Assembly: GCF_001427605.1 (NCBI RefSeq)
Contig: NZ_LMGZ01000001.1
Coordinates: forward strand, 62,001-126,000
DNA length: 64,000 bases
Reading direction: 5' to 3'
DNA from: Devosia sp. Root635
GTDB lineage: Bacteria > Pseudomonadota > Alphaproteobacteria > Rhizobiales > Devosiaceae
Shown: positions 49,720 through 57,580 of the stretch, piece by piece
Numbering within the stretch: position 1 is the first letter of the stretch
How the letters are laid out: each line of letters starts with the position of its first letter
The notes under the pieces: model-generated
Seen by the model: the letters and a program-made list of their open reading frames with translations, nothing else
Database searches by the model: none
Told to the model about the DNA's origin: nothing
Position numbers and translations under genes: made by a program

Positions 49720-51533
49720 TGCGCTTTTCTTTTTTCGTCTTGCCATGAATGGATCGGAGCGGCGGCTGGCTCTTTGCGGAGTGGTGTGACCGATGCAGTT
49801 TCTTCGGTCTTTATTGCCGGACCGTTTATAGGCAACAAAACAGTCACTGTTGTCCCCGCCCCGATCTCCGACATGGCCCGCAAAGTGCCCTGATGCAGGT
49901 CGACCAGACCCTTGACGATGGACAGGCCAAGGCCAGTGCCCTCGTAGCGGCGGGCCAGCCCGTCCTGCACCTGGAAGAAAGGTTCCCCGATTCGGCTCAG
50001 CGCTTCGGGCGCCATGCCGACGCCGTGGTCGGTGACCGACAGGTTGAGGCTCTGGCCCTGCCGCTTGAGGCTTACCGTCACCCGTCCGCCGGGATGGCTG
50101 AATTTAATGGCGTTGGACAACAGGTTGAGCAGGATTTGCCGGCAGGCGCGCTCGTCGGCGACCAGCGGGGGCAGGTGGCCGGCGATATCGGCGACCAGCG
50201 TCACCTGCTGCTTGCTTGCCATAGCCTCGACCATGCCGAAGCAGGGTTCCACCATGTCCTCGACCATGAAGGGCTCGGTCTGCAGTTCAAACTTGCCCGC
50301 CTCGATCTTGGACATGTCGAGCAGCATGCGCACCACTTCGAGCAGGTGCTTGCCGCTCTGGTGGATCAGGCCCGCGTATTCGCGATGGGTGGTCGAAAGC
50401 TCGCCGCCAATGCCTGACGTCATCATTTCCGAAAAGCCGACCACCGCATTGAGCGGCGTGCGCAATTCATGGCCGATGGTGGCGAGGAAGCGCGACTTGG
50501 CGTCCGAGGACTCTTCGGCGGCCCGGCGCGCCTCGGCCATGGCGATCTCGCTGTCCTTGCGGCTGGTAATGTCGCGGAACAGCGCCACCACTTCGTGCCG
50601 CAGGCCGGTATTGTCGGCGTCCTGCACCGGGGAAAGGCTGATTTCGACCCAGATGAAACGTGGCACGCTGGTCATGGCGCGCGGATCGTCCTGGCGCATC
50701 CTGACTTCGATGATGCGCGATTTGCCGCCCTGGTTGGCGTCGGCGAAGGCGGTCAGATAGGCGGGCCGGTCCAGCACATGCAGCCGCTCGCCCAGCCCGC
50801 CGCCCGACAATTCATAGCGGCGGCAGCCGAAAAGCTGCTCGGACGAGCGCGAGGCGAGCAGGATGTCGCCATCGCTGGAAAAGCGGATGACGCCGTCCTG
50901 CACATGCTCGATCAGGTGGCGATAGGCGGTAATCTGGGCCTTGTCATACACCTCGTAGGCGGCGTTGATCCGGTTGGAGGTGTGAACGACGATGCCGGCG
51001 ATGGTCACGAATGTCGCCATCGCCGTGGCCATGAGCACCCCCGGCGCAATCGGAATTGCCGGCACGCCGAAGGCCGCGGCGGTCCCGGCGAGCGCGATCA
51101 CGCCGGCCAGCAGGGCCCAGCTCTGCTGCCGCAGGCGCCTGCGGCCCACCAGTGAGGCAAGCACCGGCGCCATGACGGCAATCGCCAGACCCGCATCGCC
51201 CAGCCTCTCATCGGCGAGCGTGAGCAGGCAACCCAGGATCAGCAGGGTACAGACCTGTCCGGCAGCGGCTTCCTCGAACAACCGGCGCTGGTGCAGCGAG
51301 AGCGTGACCATGCCGCCGGCCAGGCCTAGCGCCGCCACCGCGATGGGAAAGGCCGAACCGGCCACCAGGGCGTAGACGGCGAAGGGCATGGCGAGGGCGC
51401 TGAACAGGATCAGCAGGCGCGAATTGTTGGCGAGCGTCTTGCGGCGCAGCATTTCCGGCCGATGACCGGAGCCGGCAACGGCCAGGGATATCTCTTTGCT
51501 TGCGCCGAAAGAGAACAGCCTACGCATACGCAT
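49716..51533 (-). CDS. PAS-domain sensor histidine kinase, PleC/DivJ-like layout
   Basis: A 605-residue kinase. Several membrane segments lie within about 38-190. A PAS domain at about 205-325 (YRHLIEHVQDGVIRFSSDGD) is followed by the His-box SRFLATIGHELRTPLNAVVG with His355. The ATPase domain has LLSNAIKFSHPGGRVTVSLK, DHGVGMAPEAL and YEGTGLGLSIVKGLVDLHQG. Layout matches PleC/DivJ-type kinases that tie the cell cycle to envelope state; that role is inferred. Coupled to a peptidoglycan-binding protein by a four-base overlap. Confidence 0.9.
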   Translation of the reverse strand: MRMRRLFSFGASKEISLAVAGSGHRPEMLRRKTLANNSRLLILFSALAMPFAVYALVAGSAFPIAVAALGLAGGMVTLSLHQRRLFEEAAAGQVCTLLILGCLLTLADERLGDAGLAIAVMAPVLASLVGRRRLRQQSWALLAGVIALAGTAAAFGVPAIPIAPGVLMATAMATFVTIAGIVVHTSNRINAAYEVYDKAQITAYRHLIEHVQDGVIRFSSDGDILLASRSSEQLFGCRRYELSGGGLGERLHVLDRPAYLTAFADANQGGKSRIIEVRMRQDDPRAMTSVPRFIWVEISLSPVQDADNTGLRHEVVALFRDITSRKDSEIAMAEARRAAEESSDAKSRFLATIGHELRTPLNAVVGFSEMMTSGIGGELSTTHREYAGLIHQSGKHLLEVVRMLLDMSKIEAGKFELQTEPFMVEDMVEPCFGMVEAMASKQQVTLVADIAGHLPPLVADERACRQILLNLLSNAIKFSHPGGRVTVSLKRQGQSLNLSVTDHGVGMAPEALSRIGEPFFQVQDGLARRYEGTGLGLSIVKGLVDLHQGTLRAMSEIGAGTTVTVLLPINGPAIKTEETASVTPLRKEPAAAPIHSWQDEKRKAQ

Positions 51534-51847
51534 TACTCACTATCACGACGCCAGCAGTCATGGGTGCCTGGAGCACCGATGGGGCCTGAGCGGGGTCAGG
51601 TCTTGTTGATGCCACCCTGCCCGCCAAGAGCTAAAGGCGAGCTTAAATCTCATGGTCGGCAGAGGCTTGCATGCCATCGGGGACAGTCCTTTCTCGGGTT
51701 AGCGTAAACAAGGCGTTGCCCTGCCTCGCAGCGGTCGGACGCATTTGTCTAAAACTTTATGGAAATGTCCCAGCGGCGCTTAACAGGGCTGCCCTAGTCT
51801 GGGCGATGCAGGTCAATCGTGGCCTGCCCGAGAGTCTGGAAGAAGCA
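51534..51847. other. Divergent intergenic region, no gene recognised
   Basis: A 314-base gap between the divergent histidine kinase and the small membrane protein. It must hold promoters for both. The stretch CATTTGTCTAAAACTTTATG at 51741 on is the most AT-rich part and may contain a plus-strand promoter, but I cannot define -35/-10 boxes. No repeat of the listed families. Confidence 0.5.
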
Positions 51848-52141
51848 ATGTTCCTGGTCGTCCGCTCCGTTTTCTGGCTGACGGTCGCCTATATGGTGAT
51901 CAAGCCCGGCGTCGATTTTGTCGACGCCCAGGCCATGTCGGCGCAGGCGATGGCGGCCGGCCAGCAGGTCATTGCCGAGCAGATCCAGGCGATCGAATGT
52001 GACAGTTTCCAATGCGTCGGCGGCAAGGCGGTCATCGCCGCGGCGCTTCAGTCTGCCCCGCCTGTCGGTACACCCATGCATGAGTCGCCGACCCATGGTC
52101 CGGCCCCCATACCCCGGCCCCGGCCGGATTGGGCGGGATAG
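51848..52141 (+). CDS. Small membrane protein, DUF5330-like
   Basis: A 97-residue protein. The N-terminal membrane helix (LVVRSVFWLTVAYMVIKPGV) is followed by a helical, Ala/Gln-rich part, then IECDSFQCVGGKAVIAAALQ and a Pro-rich tail. This resembles the short DUF5330 proteins of this order, but similarity is weak. Start ATG 51848 with GGAAG upstream. A strong terminator follows 85 bases after its stop. Confidence 0.7.
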   Translation: MFLVVRSVFWLTVAYMVIKPGVDFVDAQAMSAQAMAAGQQVIAEQIQAIECDSFQCVGGKAVIAAALQSAPPVGTPMHESPTHGPAPIPRPRPDWAG

Positions 52142-52225
52142 CGGGAGCCCTGCCCCGGGCCCCGGTATAGACCCCAGGGATCGCGTCACTTCCCCAAGCG
52201 ACGCACTCCAGCGCTCCCTGGCCTC

Positions 52226-52261
52226 AGCCGCAAGCACGCTGCCCCGTGCTTGCGGCTTTTT
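52226..52261 (+). terminator. Strong intrinsic terminator
   Basis: AGCCGCAAGCACG, loop CTGCCC, CGTGCTTGCGGCT, followed by TTTTCTTT. A perfect 13-base stem with a T-run. It ends the transcript of the small membrane protein gene at 51848-52141. Confidence 0.92.
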
Positions 52262-52265
52262 CTTT

Positions 52266-52619
52266 CCGTAGGCCAGCACGGCGCATCGCCTGCAATTTTT
52301 GCAATCACACCTGATATGCTTGCATGAACAGCAAGAGCCTCAACCCGTGGAGCGAGGACGTCCTGCCGCGAGCGGCGAAGGCGGCCTTGGCCGGGTGACC
52401 ATGGCCGGGCCATGTCCGGCCGTAACAGCGCTGCCTTGCTATCGACACCATGTCAGCCTATATGTGCTGCATACGTTTGAGCTACATGGCTATCTGATCC
52501 CGGTCCGCCGGTCTTCGTACCCCCTGTTTTTGAGAGCGTTTAGGCCTGTCCGGCGTGTTGCCGGGCAGCAATGATGCTTGCTGGCCATTGGCCGGGGCAC
52601 GACCTGAAAGATTAAAGCC
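52266..52619. other. 354-base leader of the cold-shock gene
   Basis: No gene was recognised here. The region between the terminator and cspA is long for this gene-dense window and may hold a distant promoter and a structured 5' untranslated leader, as many cold-shock genes have. GC-rich hairpins occur near 52390-52425 (GGCCTTGGCC, CATGGCCGGGCCATG). The promoter was not located. Confidence 0.45.
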
Positions 52620-52829
52620 ATGATTACCGGCACCGTAAAATTCTTCAATTCCACCAAGGGCTTCGGCTTCATTTCGCCCGAAGACGGCAGCAAGGACGCT
52701 TTTGTCCATGTCTCTGCCGTCGAACGTTCCGGCCTTGCCGGGCTCTATGAAGGTGACAAGGTCACCTACGAGCTCGAAAATGGCCGTGACGGCAAGATTT
52801 CGGCGACGAATCTGACGCTCGTAAAGTAA
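52620..52829 (+). CDS. cspA: Cold-shock protein
   Basis: A 69-residue single cold-shock domain: MITGTVKFFNSTKGFGFISP, then DAFVHVSAVERSGLAGLYEG and VTYELENGRDGKISATNLTL. The two RNA-binding motifs KGFGFI and VFVHV-type (AFVHV) are present. It binds single-stranded nucleic acids and unwinds mRNA structure. A GC-rich hairpin just downstream (CCGGGCCC-TACG-GGGCTCGG) may protect or end the transcript. Confidence 0.95.
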   Translation: MITGTVKFFNSTKGFGFISPEDGSKDAFVHVSAVERSGLAGLYEGDKVTYELENGRDGKISATNLTLVK

Positions 52830-52925
52830 GACTGCTCCGGGCCCTACGGGGCTCGGATGCCGCCTCCGGCCTTGCCGAGGCATAGATAAGGCCCTGCGGC
52901 ACAGCCCGGGCCAATTGAGACAATC

Positions 52926-53255
52926 ATGACATTTCCGAACTACCACGCTCGCGCCGAGCTTTATCTCGGCAGCGATCGGCCCACTGCCATGGCGCAGGGT
53001 GGCCGAACTTTCGCTACTGCCGCCCAGGCCATCCGTTTCGCCTTCGAGGAAGCCGCGCCGGTGAGCCTGCATGGCGCCATGCTCAGGATCGGCGGCGCCA
53101 CTTATGCCGGCGCTGACCTGACCGACCTCTACCGCAGCCCCGCCTTTCCCCTGCCGCGCAAGCCGTCCATCCGGCGTCGCCCACATGGCAACCGCAGCGG
53201 CGCGCTCTATGCGGCTTCCCGCGCGGCGCCCCGGCATCAGGTCGCAATGGCCTGA
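52926..53255 (+). CDS. Small protein of unknown function downstream of cspA
   Basis: A 109-residue protein: TFPNYHARAELYLGSDRPTA, GRTFATAAQAIRFAFEEAAP and a very basic tail (RKPSIRRRPHGNRSGALYAA) rich in Arg, Pro and Ala. It may bind nucleic acid, but I do not recognise a family. Start ATG 52926. It lies 96 bases after cspA on the same strand. Confidence 0.7.
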   Translation: MTFPNYHARAELYLGSDRPTAMAQGGRTFATAAQAIRFAFEEAAPVSLHGAMLRIGGATYAGADLTDLYRSPAFPLPRKPSIRRRPHGNRSGALYAASRAAPRHQVAMA

Positions 53256-53305
53256 TGCCGACAGCGCTCTGGTAAAGCCGGCCCGCTTTGACTAGATAGT
53301 CCGCC

Positions 53306-53731
53306 ATGAGCGAACCCCAGGCCTTCCAGGACATTGCCGAAAACCTCTCCTTCCTCGACGATTGGGAGGACCGACTGAACTATGTCATCGAGCTTGGGCA
53401 GGCTTTGCCCGACATGCCGGAAACCGACAAGACGGCCGAGAACAAGGTCAAGGGCTGCGTGTCCAATGTCTGGCTGGTGTCGAGCGTCGACCGCTCCGGC
53501 GGGGCTCCCGTCATGCGCTTCCGCGGCCAGTCCGATGCCATTATCACCAAGGGCCTGGTGGCCGTGCTCATAGCCCTCTATTCGGGCCGCCCCGCTGGCG
53601 AGATCGCAGAAACCGACGCGATCGACTGGTTCAGGAAGGTCGGTCTCAGCGAGCACCTGGGCATGCAGCGCTCCAATGGCCTGGTGGCCATGGTCAATCG
53701 CATCCGTTCCGAAGGCAAGGCACTGAGCTGA
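53306..53731 (+). CDS. sufE: SufE family sulfur acceptor
   Basis: A 141-residue SufE protein. The sulfur-accepting Cys51 lies in NKVKGCVSNVWLVSS, followed by FRGQSDAIITKGLVAVLIAL and SGRPAGEIAETDAIDWFRKV and the LSEHLGMQRSNGLVAMVNRI end. It passes sulfur from the SufS desulfurase into iron-sulfur cluster assembly. No other suf gene is adjacent. Start ATG 53306. Confidence 0.95.
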   Translation: MSEPQAFQDIAENLSFLDDWEDRLNYVIELGQALPDMPETDKTAENKVKGCVSNVWLVSSVDRSGGAPVMRFRGQSDAIITKGLVAVLIALYSGRPAGEIAETDAIDWFRKVGLSEHLGMQRSNGLVAMVNRIRSEGKALS

Positions 53732-53732
53732 G

Positions 53733-54815
53733 CTATTCGGCCGGCGCGGGCGCCACTTCGGTTCGCCGCCCGCCGAAGGCGGCATTGCAGAACCGCAGCA
53801 ACGGCTGCTCGACGAAGCGATAGAGTACCAGGCCGGCCGCCGTGCCGCCGATGATCGATACCGCGGCAACGAGGTAGTCTGCCCATAGATTGGCCGGGTC
53901 CAGCAGCTTGAACACCAGCCCGGACAGCACCGCCACCTCGTAAATATGCACGAGATAGATCGAATAAGACGCGTCCCCGATATGTTCGAGGATGGCCACG
54001 CGCGGCAGAAGGCGCTCGAAACGCACGGCGAGCAGCACCAGCGACGAAGCGAAGGCGACAAGGCCGATAAAGGCAAAGCCGTCCTCGACCAGCCCTTCGC
54101 CGAAGACAAATCCCTCCACCAGTCCGGCAAGGCCCAGGACCAGCGCAACGCAGACTGCCCCGGCCGACAGGCCGCTCAGGCGGCCCTGCAAGGTCGCCAG
54201 CCCCAGCCAGGCGCCGGCACAGAAAGCCAGCGGCATGAAGCTCGTATAGAATTGGGCAATGGCCGGCTCGGGCTGCAGCAGCGCCCCCAGCACGGCGAGC
54301 GCCGTAAAGGCCGCCGTCAGCCAGACGACCCGCGATTGCGCGCCGAGAAAGGCCAGCAGCGCAAAGCAGACATAGAAGAAGACTTCATAATTCAGCGTCC
54401 AGCCGAGCTTGTAGAGCGGATGGATGCCGTGGCTGACCGGATTGTAGAAGGGCACGAACATCAGCGACAGCAGCAGCTGGCCGGTATCGTAGACCGTGGT
54501 CTTGAACATTTGCGGCGCCAGCAGCGCCAGGGCGGCGGCGAGAAGCGTCGCGCCCCAATACATCGGCACGATGCGGATGAAGCGGCGGCGCAGGAAGGCC
54601 GGGGCGGAAAACCGTCCTTCGCCAGTCACCGCAACCATGATGAAGCCGGAAATCACGAAGAACAGGATGACCCCAAGCCAGCCCAGCCGGCCGAAGCCGA
54701 GATGGTCGCCCACCAGCGGATAGAGCAGCGCATGCGACGCCAGCACCAGCATGGCCGCAAACCCGCGCAGGTATTGGATGGTGATGAACTTTTGCCGCAT
54801 GCCCGTATTTAACAT
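53733..54815 (-). CDS. Acyltransferase 3 family membrane protein
   Basis: A 360-residue multi-helix membrane acyltransferase (OafA/NodX type). ITIQYLRGFAAMLVLASHAL carries the conserved R and H of the family. WLGVILFFVISGFIMV and FLRRRFIRIVPMYWGATLLA follow, then about eight further helices. It probably acetylates a surface polysaccharide or lipid. Start ATG 54815; ATG 54800 is an alternative. Its stop lies one base from the sufE stop. Confidence 0.9.
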   Translation of the reverse strand: MLNTGMRQKFITIQYLRGFAAMLVLASHALLYPLVGDHLGFGRLGWLGVILFFVISGFIMVAVTGEGRFSAPAFLRRRFIRIVPMYWGATLLAAALALLAPQMFKTTVYDTGQLLLSLMFVPFYNPVSHGIHPLYKLGWTLNYEVFFYVCFALLAFLGAQSRVVWLTAAFTALAVLGALLQPEPAIAQFYTSFMPLAFCAGAWLGLATLQGRLSGLSAGAVCVALVLGLAGLVEGFVFGEGLVEDGFAFIGLVAFASSLVLLAVRFERLLPRVAILEHIGDASYSIYLVHIYEVAVLSGLVFKLLDPANLWADYLVAAVSIIGGTAAGLVLYRFVEQPLLRFCNAAFGGRRTEVAPAPAE

Positions 54816-54853
54816 GCCACCACCGGGCCAAAGTATTACAGTTGCGGATGTAG

Positions 54854-55357
54854 TTAAGACCCGGCATCGGCGATCAGCGGCAGGCGTTCGCCCAGCCAGC
54901 CAAGCGCCCTGCCCTGCTCGGGGCCGGTCGCCTGGGCGCGAAGCCCGAACTGGCTGGCCAGTTGGTCGAGGCCGATCCGCAGCACCAGCTTGGCGCTGCG
55001 CCGGGGCCAGCGCCGCTCGGTTTCCACCAGTTGCAGGCCCTTGCCCAACCCGCAGACATCGAACAATACGCCCCAGCAATCGGCAGGCAGGTCCGCCGCG
55101 ATGCGGCTGAGCCGAAGCCGGGCATCGGCGGCGCCCTGCGAGGCCGTCTCAACGCCATTGGCTGCTCGTCCCCCGCCCCCGACGGCGGCCGGGTTATAGG
55201 ACATGGTCACCCGCGGCGCGAGTTGGGCGCGCCGGATCAGTTGCTCAAGCCGCTCGGCCGCCAGCAGGTGATGAGCGCCGAGAAAGGCCGGTCCCCTTGC
55301 AACGCGACTCGCGCCGAGCCGGGCCAGAGCATCATCGTCGCGCGTGCTAGGCGGCAT
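54854..55357 (-). CDS. DUF6456 protein
   Basis: A 167-residue protein with DUF6456 in the C-terminal part: LRLSRIAADLPADCWGVLFD followed by VCGLGKGLQLVETERRWPRR and SAKLVLRIGLDQLASQFGL. The N-terminal part (LARLGASRVARGPAFLGAHH) is helical and may bind DNA. It overlaps the DnaA-domain gene by 11 bases. The pair is conserved in this order as far as I recall. Function unknown. Confidence 0.8.
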   Translation of the reverse strand: MPPSTRDDDALARLGASRVARGPAFLGAHHLLAAERLEQLIRRAQLAPRVTMSYNPAAVGGGGRAANGVETASQGAADARLRLSRIAADLPADCWGVLFDVCGLGKGLQLVETERRWPRRSAKLVLRIGLDQLASQFGLRAQATGPEQGRALGWLGERLPLIADAGS

Positions 55358-55727
55358 GGCTCAAGGCCTCCACCCCGGTCATCGCCGCCTCGATCTGGCG
55401 CTCGAGCCGCGATACTTCATCGTCAAAGGCCGGGTCGTCTCGCATATCTTCGATCAGGGCGCAGGCATATGAGACAGTTGTCCTATCCCTGCCGAAGGCC
55501 TCGCCAATCTCCAGCAGGCTGCGGCCCAGCATGACATGGGACAGGTACATGGCCAGTTGCCGTGCCCTTGCTACCGGCAACCGGCTGCGACTTGTGTGAG
55601 TAAGCAAGCGAATCGGCACGTTTTTTTGCCGAGCCACCAGAGCTATCACGTCGTCGCAGGCGCATCGCGCCATACTATGCCAGGTGGCGGGCGCCCTGGG
55701 CTGGCCGGGTGAAACAGAGTCGTGCAT
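55347..55727 (-). CDS. DnaA domain IV-like HTH protein
   Basis: A 126-residue protein whose core matches the DNA-binding domain of DnaA: VARQKNVPIRLLTHTSRSRL then ARQLAMYLSHVMLGRSLLEI and GEAFGRDRTTVSYACALIED. The RDRTTVSYA segment corresponds to the DnaA-box recognition helix, with no ATPase domain. It may compete with DnaA at DnaA boxes or act as a transcription factor. Start ATG 55727 has AGG six bases upstream. Confidence 0.85.
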   Translation of the reverse strand: MHDSVSPGQPRAPATWHSMARCACDDVIALVARQKNVPIRLLTHTSRSRLPVARARQLAMYLSHVMLGRSLLEIGEAFGRDRTTVSYACALIEDMRDDPAFDDEVSRLERQIEAAMTGVEALSHAA

Positions 55728-55807
55728 GGAGAACCTCATCGCAGTTAAGGAATTAATTCCTATATTCTGCGACGAGTAAAGCCCGCGGGGATAAGTGCCG
55801 GCTCAAA

Positions 55808-55840
55808 TTCAAACGGCCGCCCGTTAGGCGACCGTTTGAA
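55808..55840. terminator. Possible terminator hairpin after mucR
   Basis: TTCAAACGG and CCGTTTGAA form a nine-base stem around a GC-rich loop, 60 bases beyond the mucR stop on the minus strand. No clear T-run, so termination is uncertain. Confidence 0.4.
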
Positions 55841-55900
55841 GCTTCGTTCTCGCCGGGGTCCAGAGGTTCGGACGCGACGTTTCTTAGCGGAGAGTTTGCG

Positions 55901-56323
55901 TCAGGCGGCCTTGCGGCCCAGGCCATTATCCTTGGCCAGTTTGGAACGCGTTGCCGAGTAGTTCGGCGCAACCATCGGGTAGTCGGCCGGCAGGCCCCAC
56001 TTCTCGCGGTATTCTTCGGGCGAGAGATTGTAGTGGGTCCGCAGGTGGCGCTTCAGCGACTTGAACTTCTTGCCGTCTTCGAGGCAAATGATGTAGTCGG
56101 CAGCAACGGACTTGCGGATCGGCACGGCGGGCTTGAGTTCCTCAACAGGAACCTGGACTTCGTTCGTCTGAAGAGCGCGCAGCGACCCATGAACGTCAGC
56201 GATCAGCTTGGGCAGATCGGTCACGCTTACGGAGTTGTGGCTCACATAGGCTGAGACGATTTCGGTGCTGAGCTCGATCAAGTCGTGCTCGTAACCGGTC
56301 GCCGAGCCGGCGGTGTCACTCAT
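55901..56323 (-). CDS. mucR: MucR/Ros family zinc-finger regulator
   Basis: A 140-residue Ros/MucR regulator. The zinc-binding set is Cys80, Asp83, His93, His97 in YIICLEDGKKFKSLKRHLRT, followed by HYNLSPEEYREKWGLPADYP and MVAPNYSATRSKLAKDNGLG. The N-terminal half is the oligomerisation region. MucR binds AT-rich DNA and controls polysaccharide, motility and cell-cycle genes in rhizobia and Brucella. Its upstream region is AT-rich, which fits autoregulation. Start ATG 56323. Confidence 0.95.
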   Translation of the reverse strand: MSDTAGSATGYEHDLIELSTEIVSAYVSHNSVSVTDLPKLIADVHGSLRALQTNEVQVPVEELKPAVPIRKSVAADYIICLEDGKKFKSLKRHLRTHYNLSPEEYREKWGLPADYPMVAPNYSATRSKLAKDNGLGRKAA

Positions 56324-56430
56324 TTATTTTCAACCTTCCATTATTCTTATTGGACCGCGACAAAGGGCAGTCACAGCCATGATTCATTCCTATGACTGTT
56401 TAATGCCGTCCGCAACCCAATATGACGCAA

Positions 56431-56441
56431 TTAACATGTTA
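56431..56441. promoter_or_regulatory. AT-rich palindrome upstream of mucR
   Basis: TTAACATGTTA (palindromic TAACATGTTA) in an AT-rich 131-base gap upstream of mucR. A candidate site for MucR itself or another regulator; only sequence symmetry supports it. Confidence 0.3.
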
Positions 56442-56454
56442 CCAATAGCGGCAG

Positions 56455-56808
56455 TTATGCGCGATGATTTTGGCTACTTTTAGACTTAAGTTCATCAACG
56501 ACCATGTTCACACGATATTGACCACTGGTGCGATAACTTGCTTTTGCAAGGAGATGCGCTGAGACTGGTGTGGTGAGCAAAAGGAATACAACACCGATTA
56601 TTGCCCGCATGGCCACGCCGACGTCGAAACACAGCAAGGCAACTGCCAGAAGCACGAGTCCGCCCCCGACGGCCCCGGCCTTGGACGCGGCGTGCATGCG
56701 GGTAAAAAGATCCGGCAGGCGAACCACGCCGATGGCGGCGACCAGGCTGAACAGCGCGCCCAGCAGCAGCAGCAGGCAACCGGCATAGGTGGCGATATCG
56801 ACGATCAT
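56455..56808 (-). CDS. mnhG: Mnh/Mrp antiporter subunit G
   Basis: A 117-residue membrane protein, subunit G of the multi-subunit sodium/proton antiporter. Three helices: [39 protein letters not shown] and [20 protein letters not shown], with the family segment [20 protein letters not shown]. It is the last gene of the operon and overlaps mnhF by four bases. Confidence 0.94.
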   Translation of the reverse strand: MIVDIATYAGCLLLLLGALFSLVAAIGVVRLPDLFTRMHAASKAGAVGGGLVLLAVALLCFDVGVAMRAIIGVVFLLLTTPVSAHLLAKASYRTSGQYRVNMVVDELKSKSSQNHRA

Positions 56809-57104
56809 GGCGCGTCATCCGGTTGGGTTGCGGCGCGGGACATGATGTAGCGCGCGAGCGCGACCGTGGCGAGAAATCCGAGCAGCGCCAGCGCGATGGC
56901 GATATCGAGATAGAGCATCAGGCCGGTGCGAATGGCTATGGTGCCGACCAGGCCCATGGCGATGACCGTCATCAGGTCCAGCGCCAGCACCCGGTCGCCC
57001 AGCGTCGGCCCGATGATGATGCGGACCACCGAGATCAGCAGCGCCAGCCCCAGGATGATCAGGGCGATCAGCGTCGACCAGGAGAGGATATCGGCCGCGC
57101 TCAT
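56805..57104 (-). CDS. mnhF: Mnh/Mrp antiporter subunit F
   Basis: A 99-residue membrane protein with three helices. The segment [25 protein letters not shown] is the family hallmark of subunit F. It overlaps mnhE and mnhG by four bases on each side, giving tight coupling. Confidence 0.94.
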   Translation of the reverse strand: MSAADILSWSTLIALIILGLALLISVVRIIIGPTLGDRVLALDLMTVIAMGLVGTIAIRTGLMLYLDIAIALALLGFLATVALARYIMSRAATQPDDAP

Positions 57105-57580
57105 GAATAGACCTCCCGCACCTTGGCTTCGAAGCCGCCAGCAATATCGGCGATCAGCCCCTCGCGCGTGCCGAAGGCCAGGGCGTGCACGTAGAGCAGG
57201 CTGCGATCCTCGCTCACATCGACGCTCAGGGTTCCCGGCGTCAGCGTGATGAGATTAGCCAGCAGCGTTATCTCGGCATCGGATTTTACGGTCAGCGGAA
57301 AAGCGATGATGGCCGGCTGCAGCGCCGATTTCAGGTCCGGCGTCAGCACCACGATCGCCACCCGCACGGCGCTGGCGCCGAGTTCATAGAGAAACAGCAC
57401 TGTCAGCGAGGCGATATTGCGAAGCTGGCGGAAGCGGCGCGGCGGGCCCAGGCTGCGCCGCAGCAGCAGCACGGCCAGGATGCCGATGGCGCCCCCGAGC
57501 AGCAGGTTGAGGCCGCTGAAGGTGCCGGTGATGGCGGCCCAGATCAGGGCCAGCACGACGACAGTCATTGCCGGGTTCAT
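57101..57580 (-). CDS. mnhE: Mnh/Mrp antiporter subunit E
   Basis: A 159-residue subunit E: short N-terminal helices ([34 protein letters not shown]), then a cytoplasmic domain with [20 protein letters not shown] and HALAF. The TPGT motif is typical. Overlaps mnhD and mnhF by four bases. Confidence 0.94.
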   Translation of the reverse strand: MNPAMTVVVLALIWAAITGTFSGLNLLLGGAIGILAVLLLRRSLGPPRRFRQLRNIASLTVLFLYELGASAVRVAIVVLTPDLKSALQPAIIAFPLTVKSDAEITLLANLITLTPGTLSVDVSEDRSLLYVHALAFGTREGLIADIAGGFEAKVREVYS

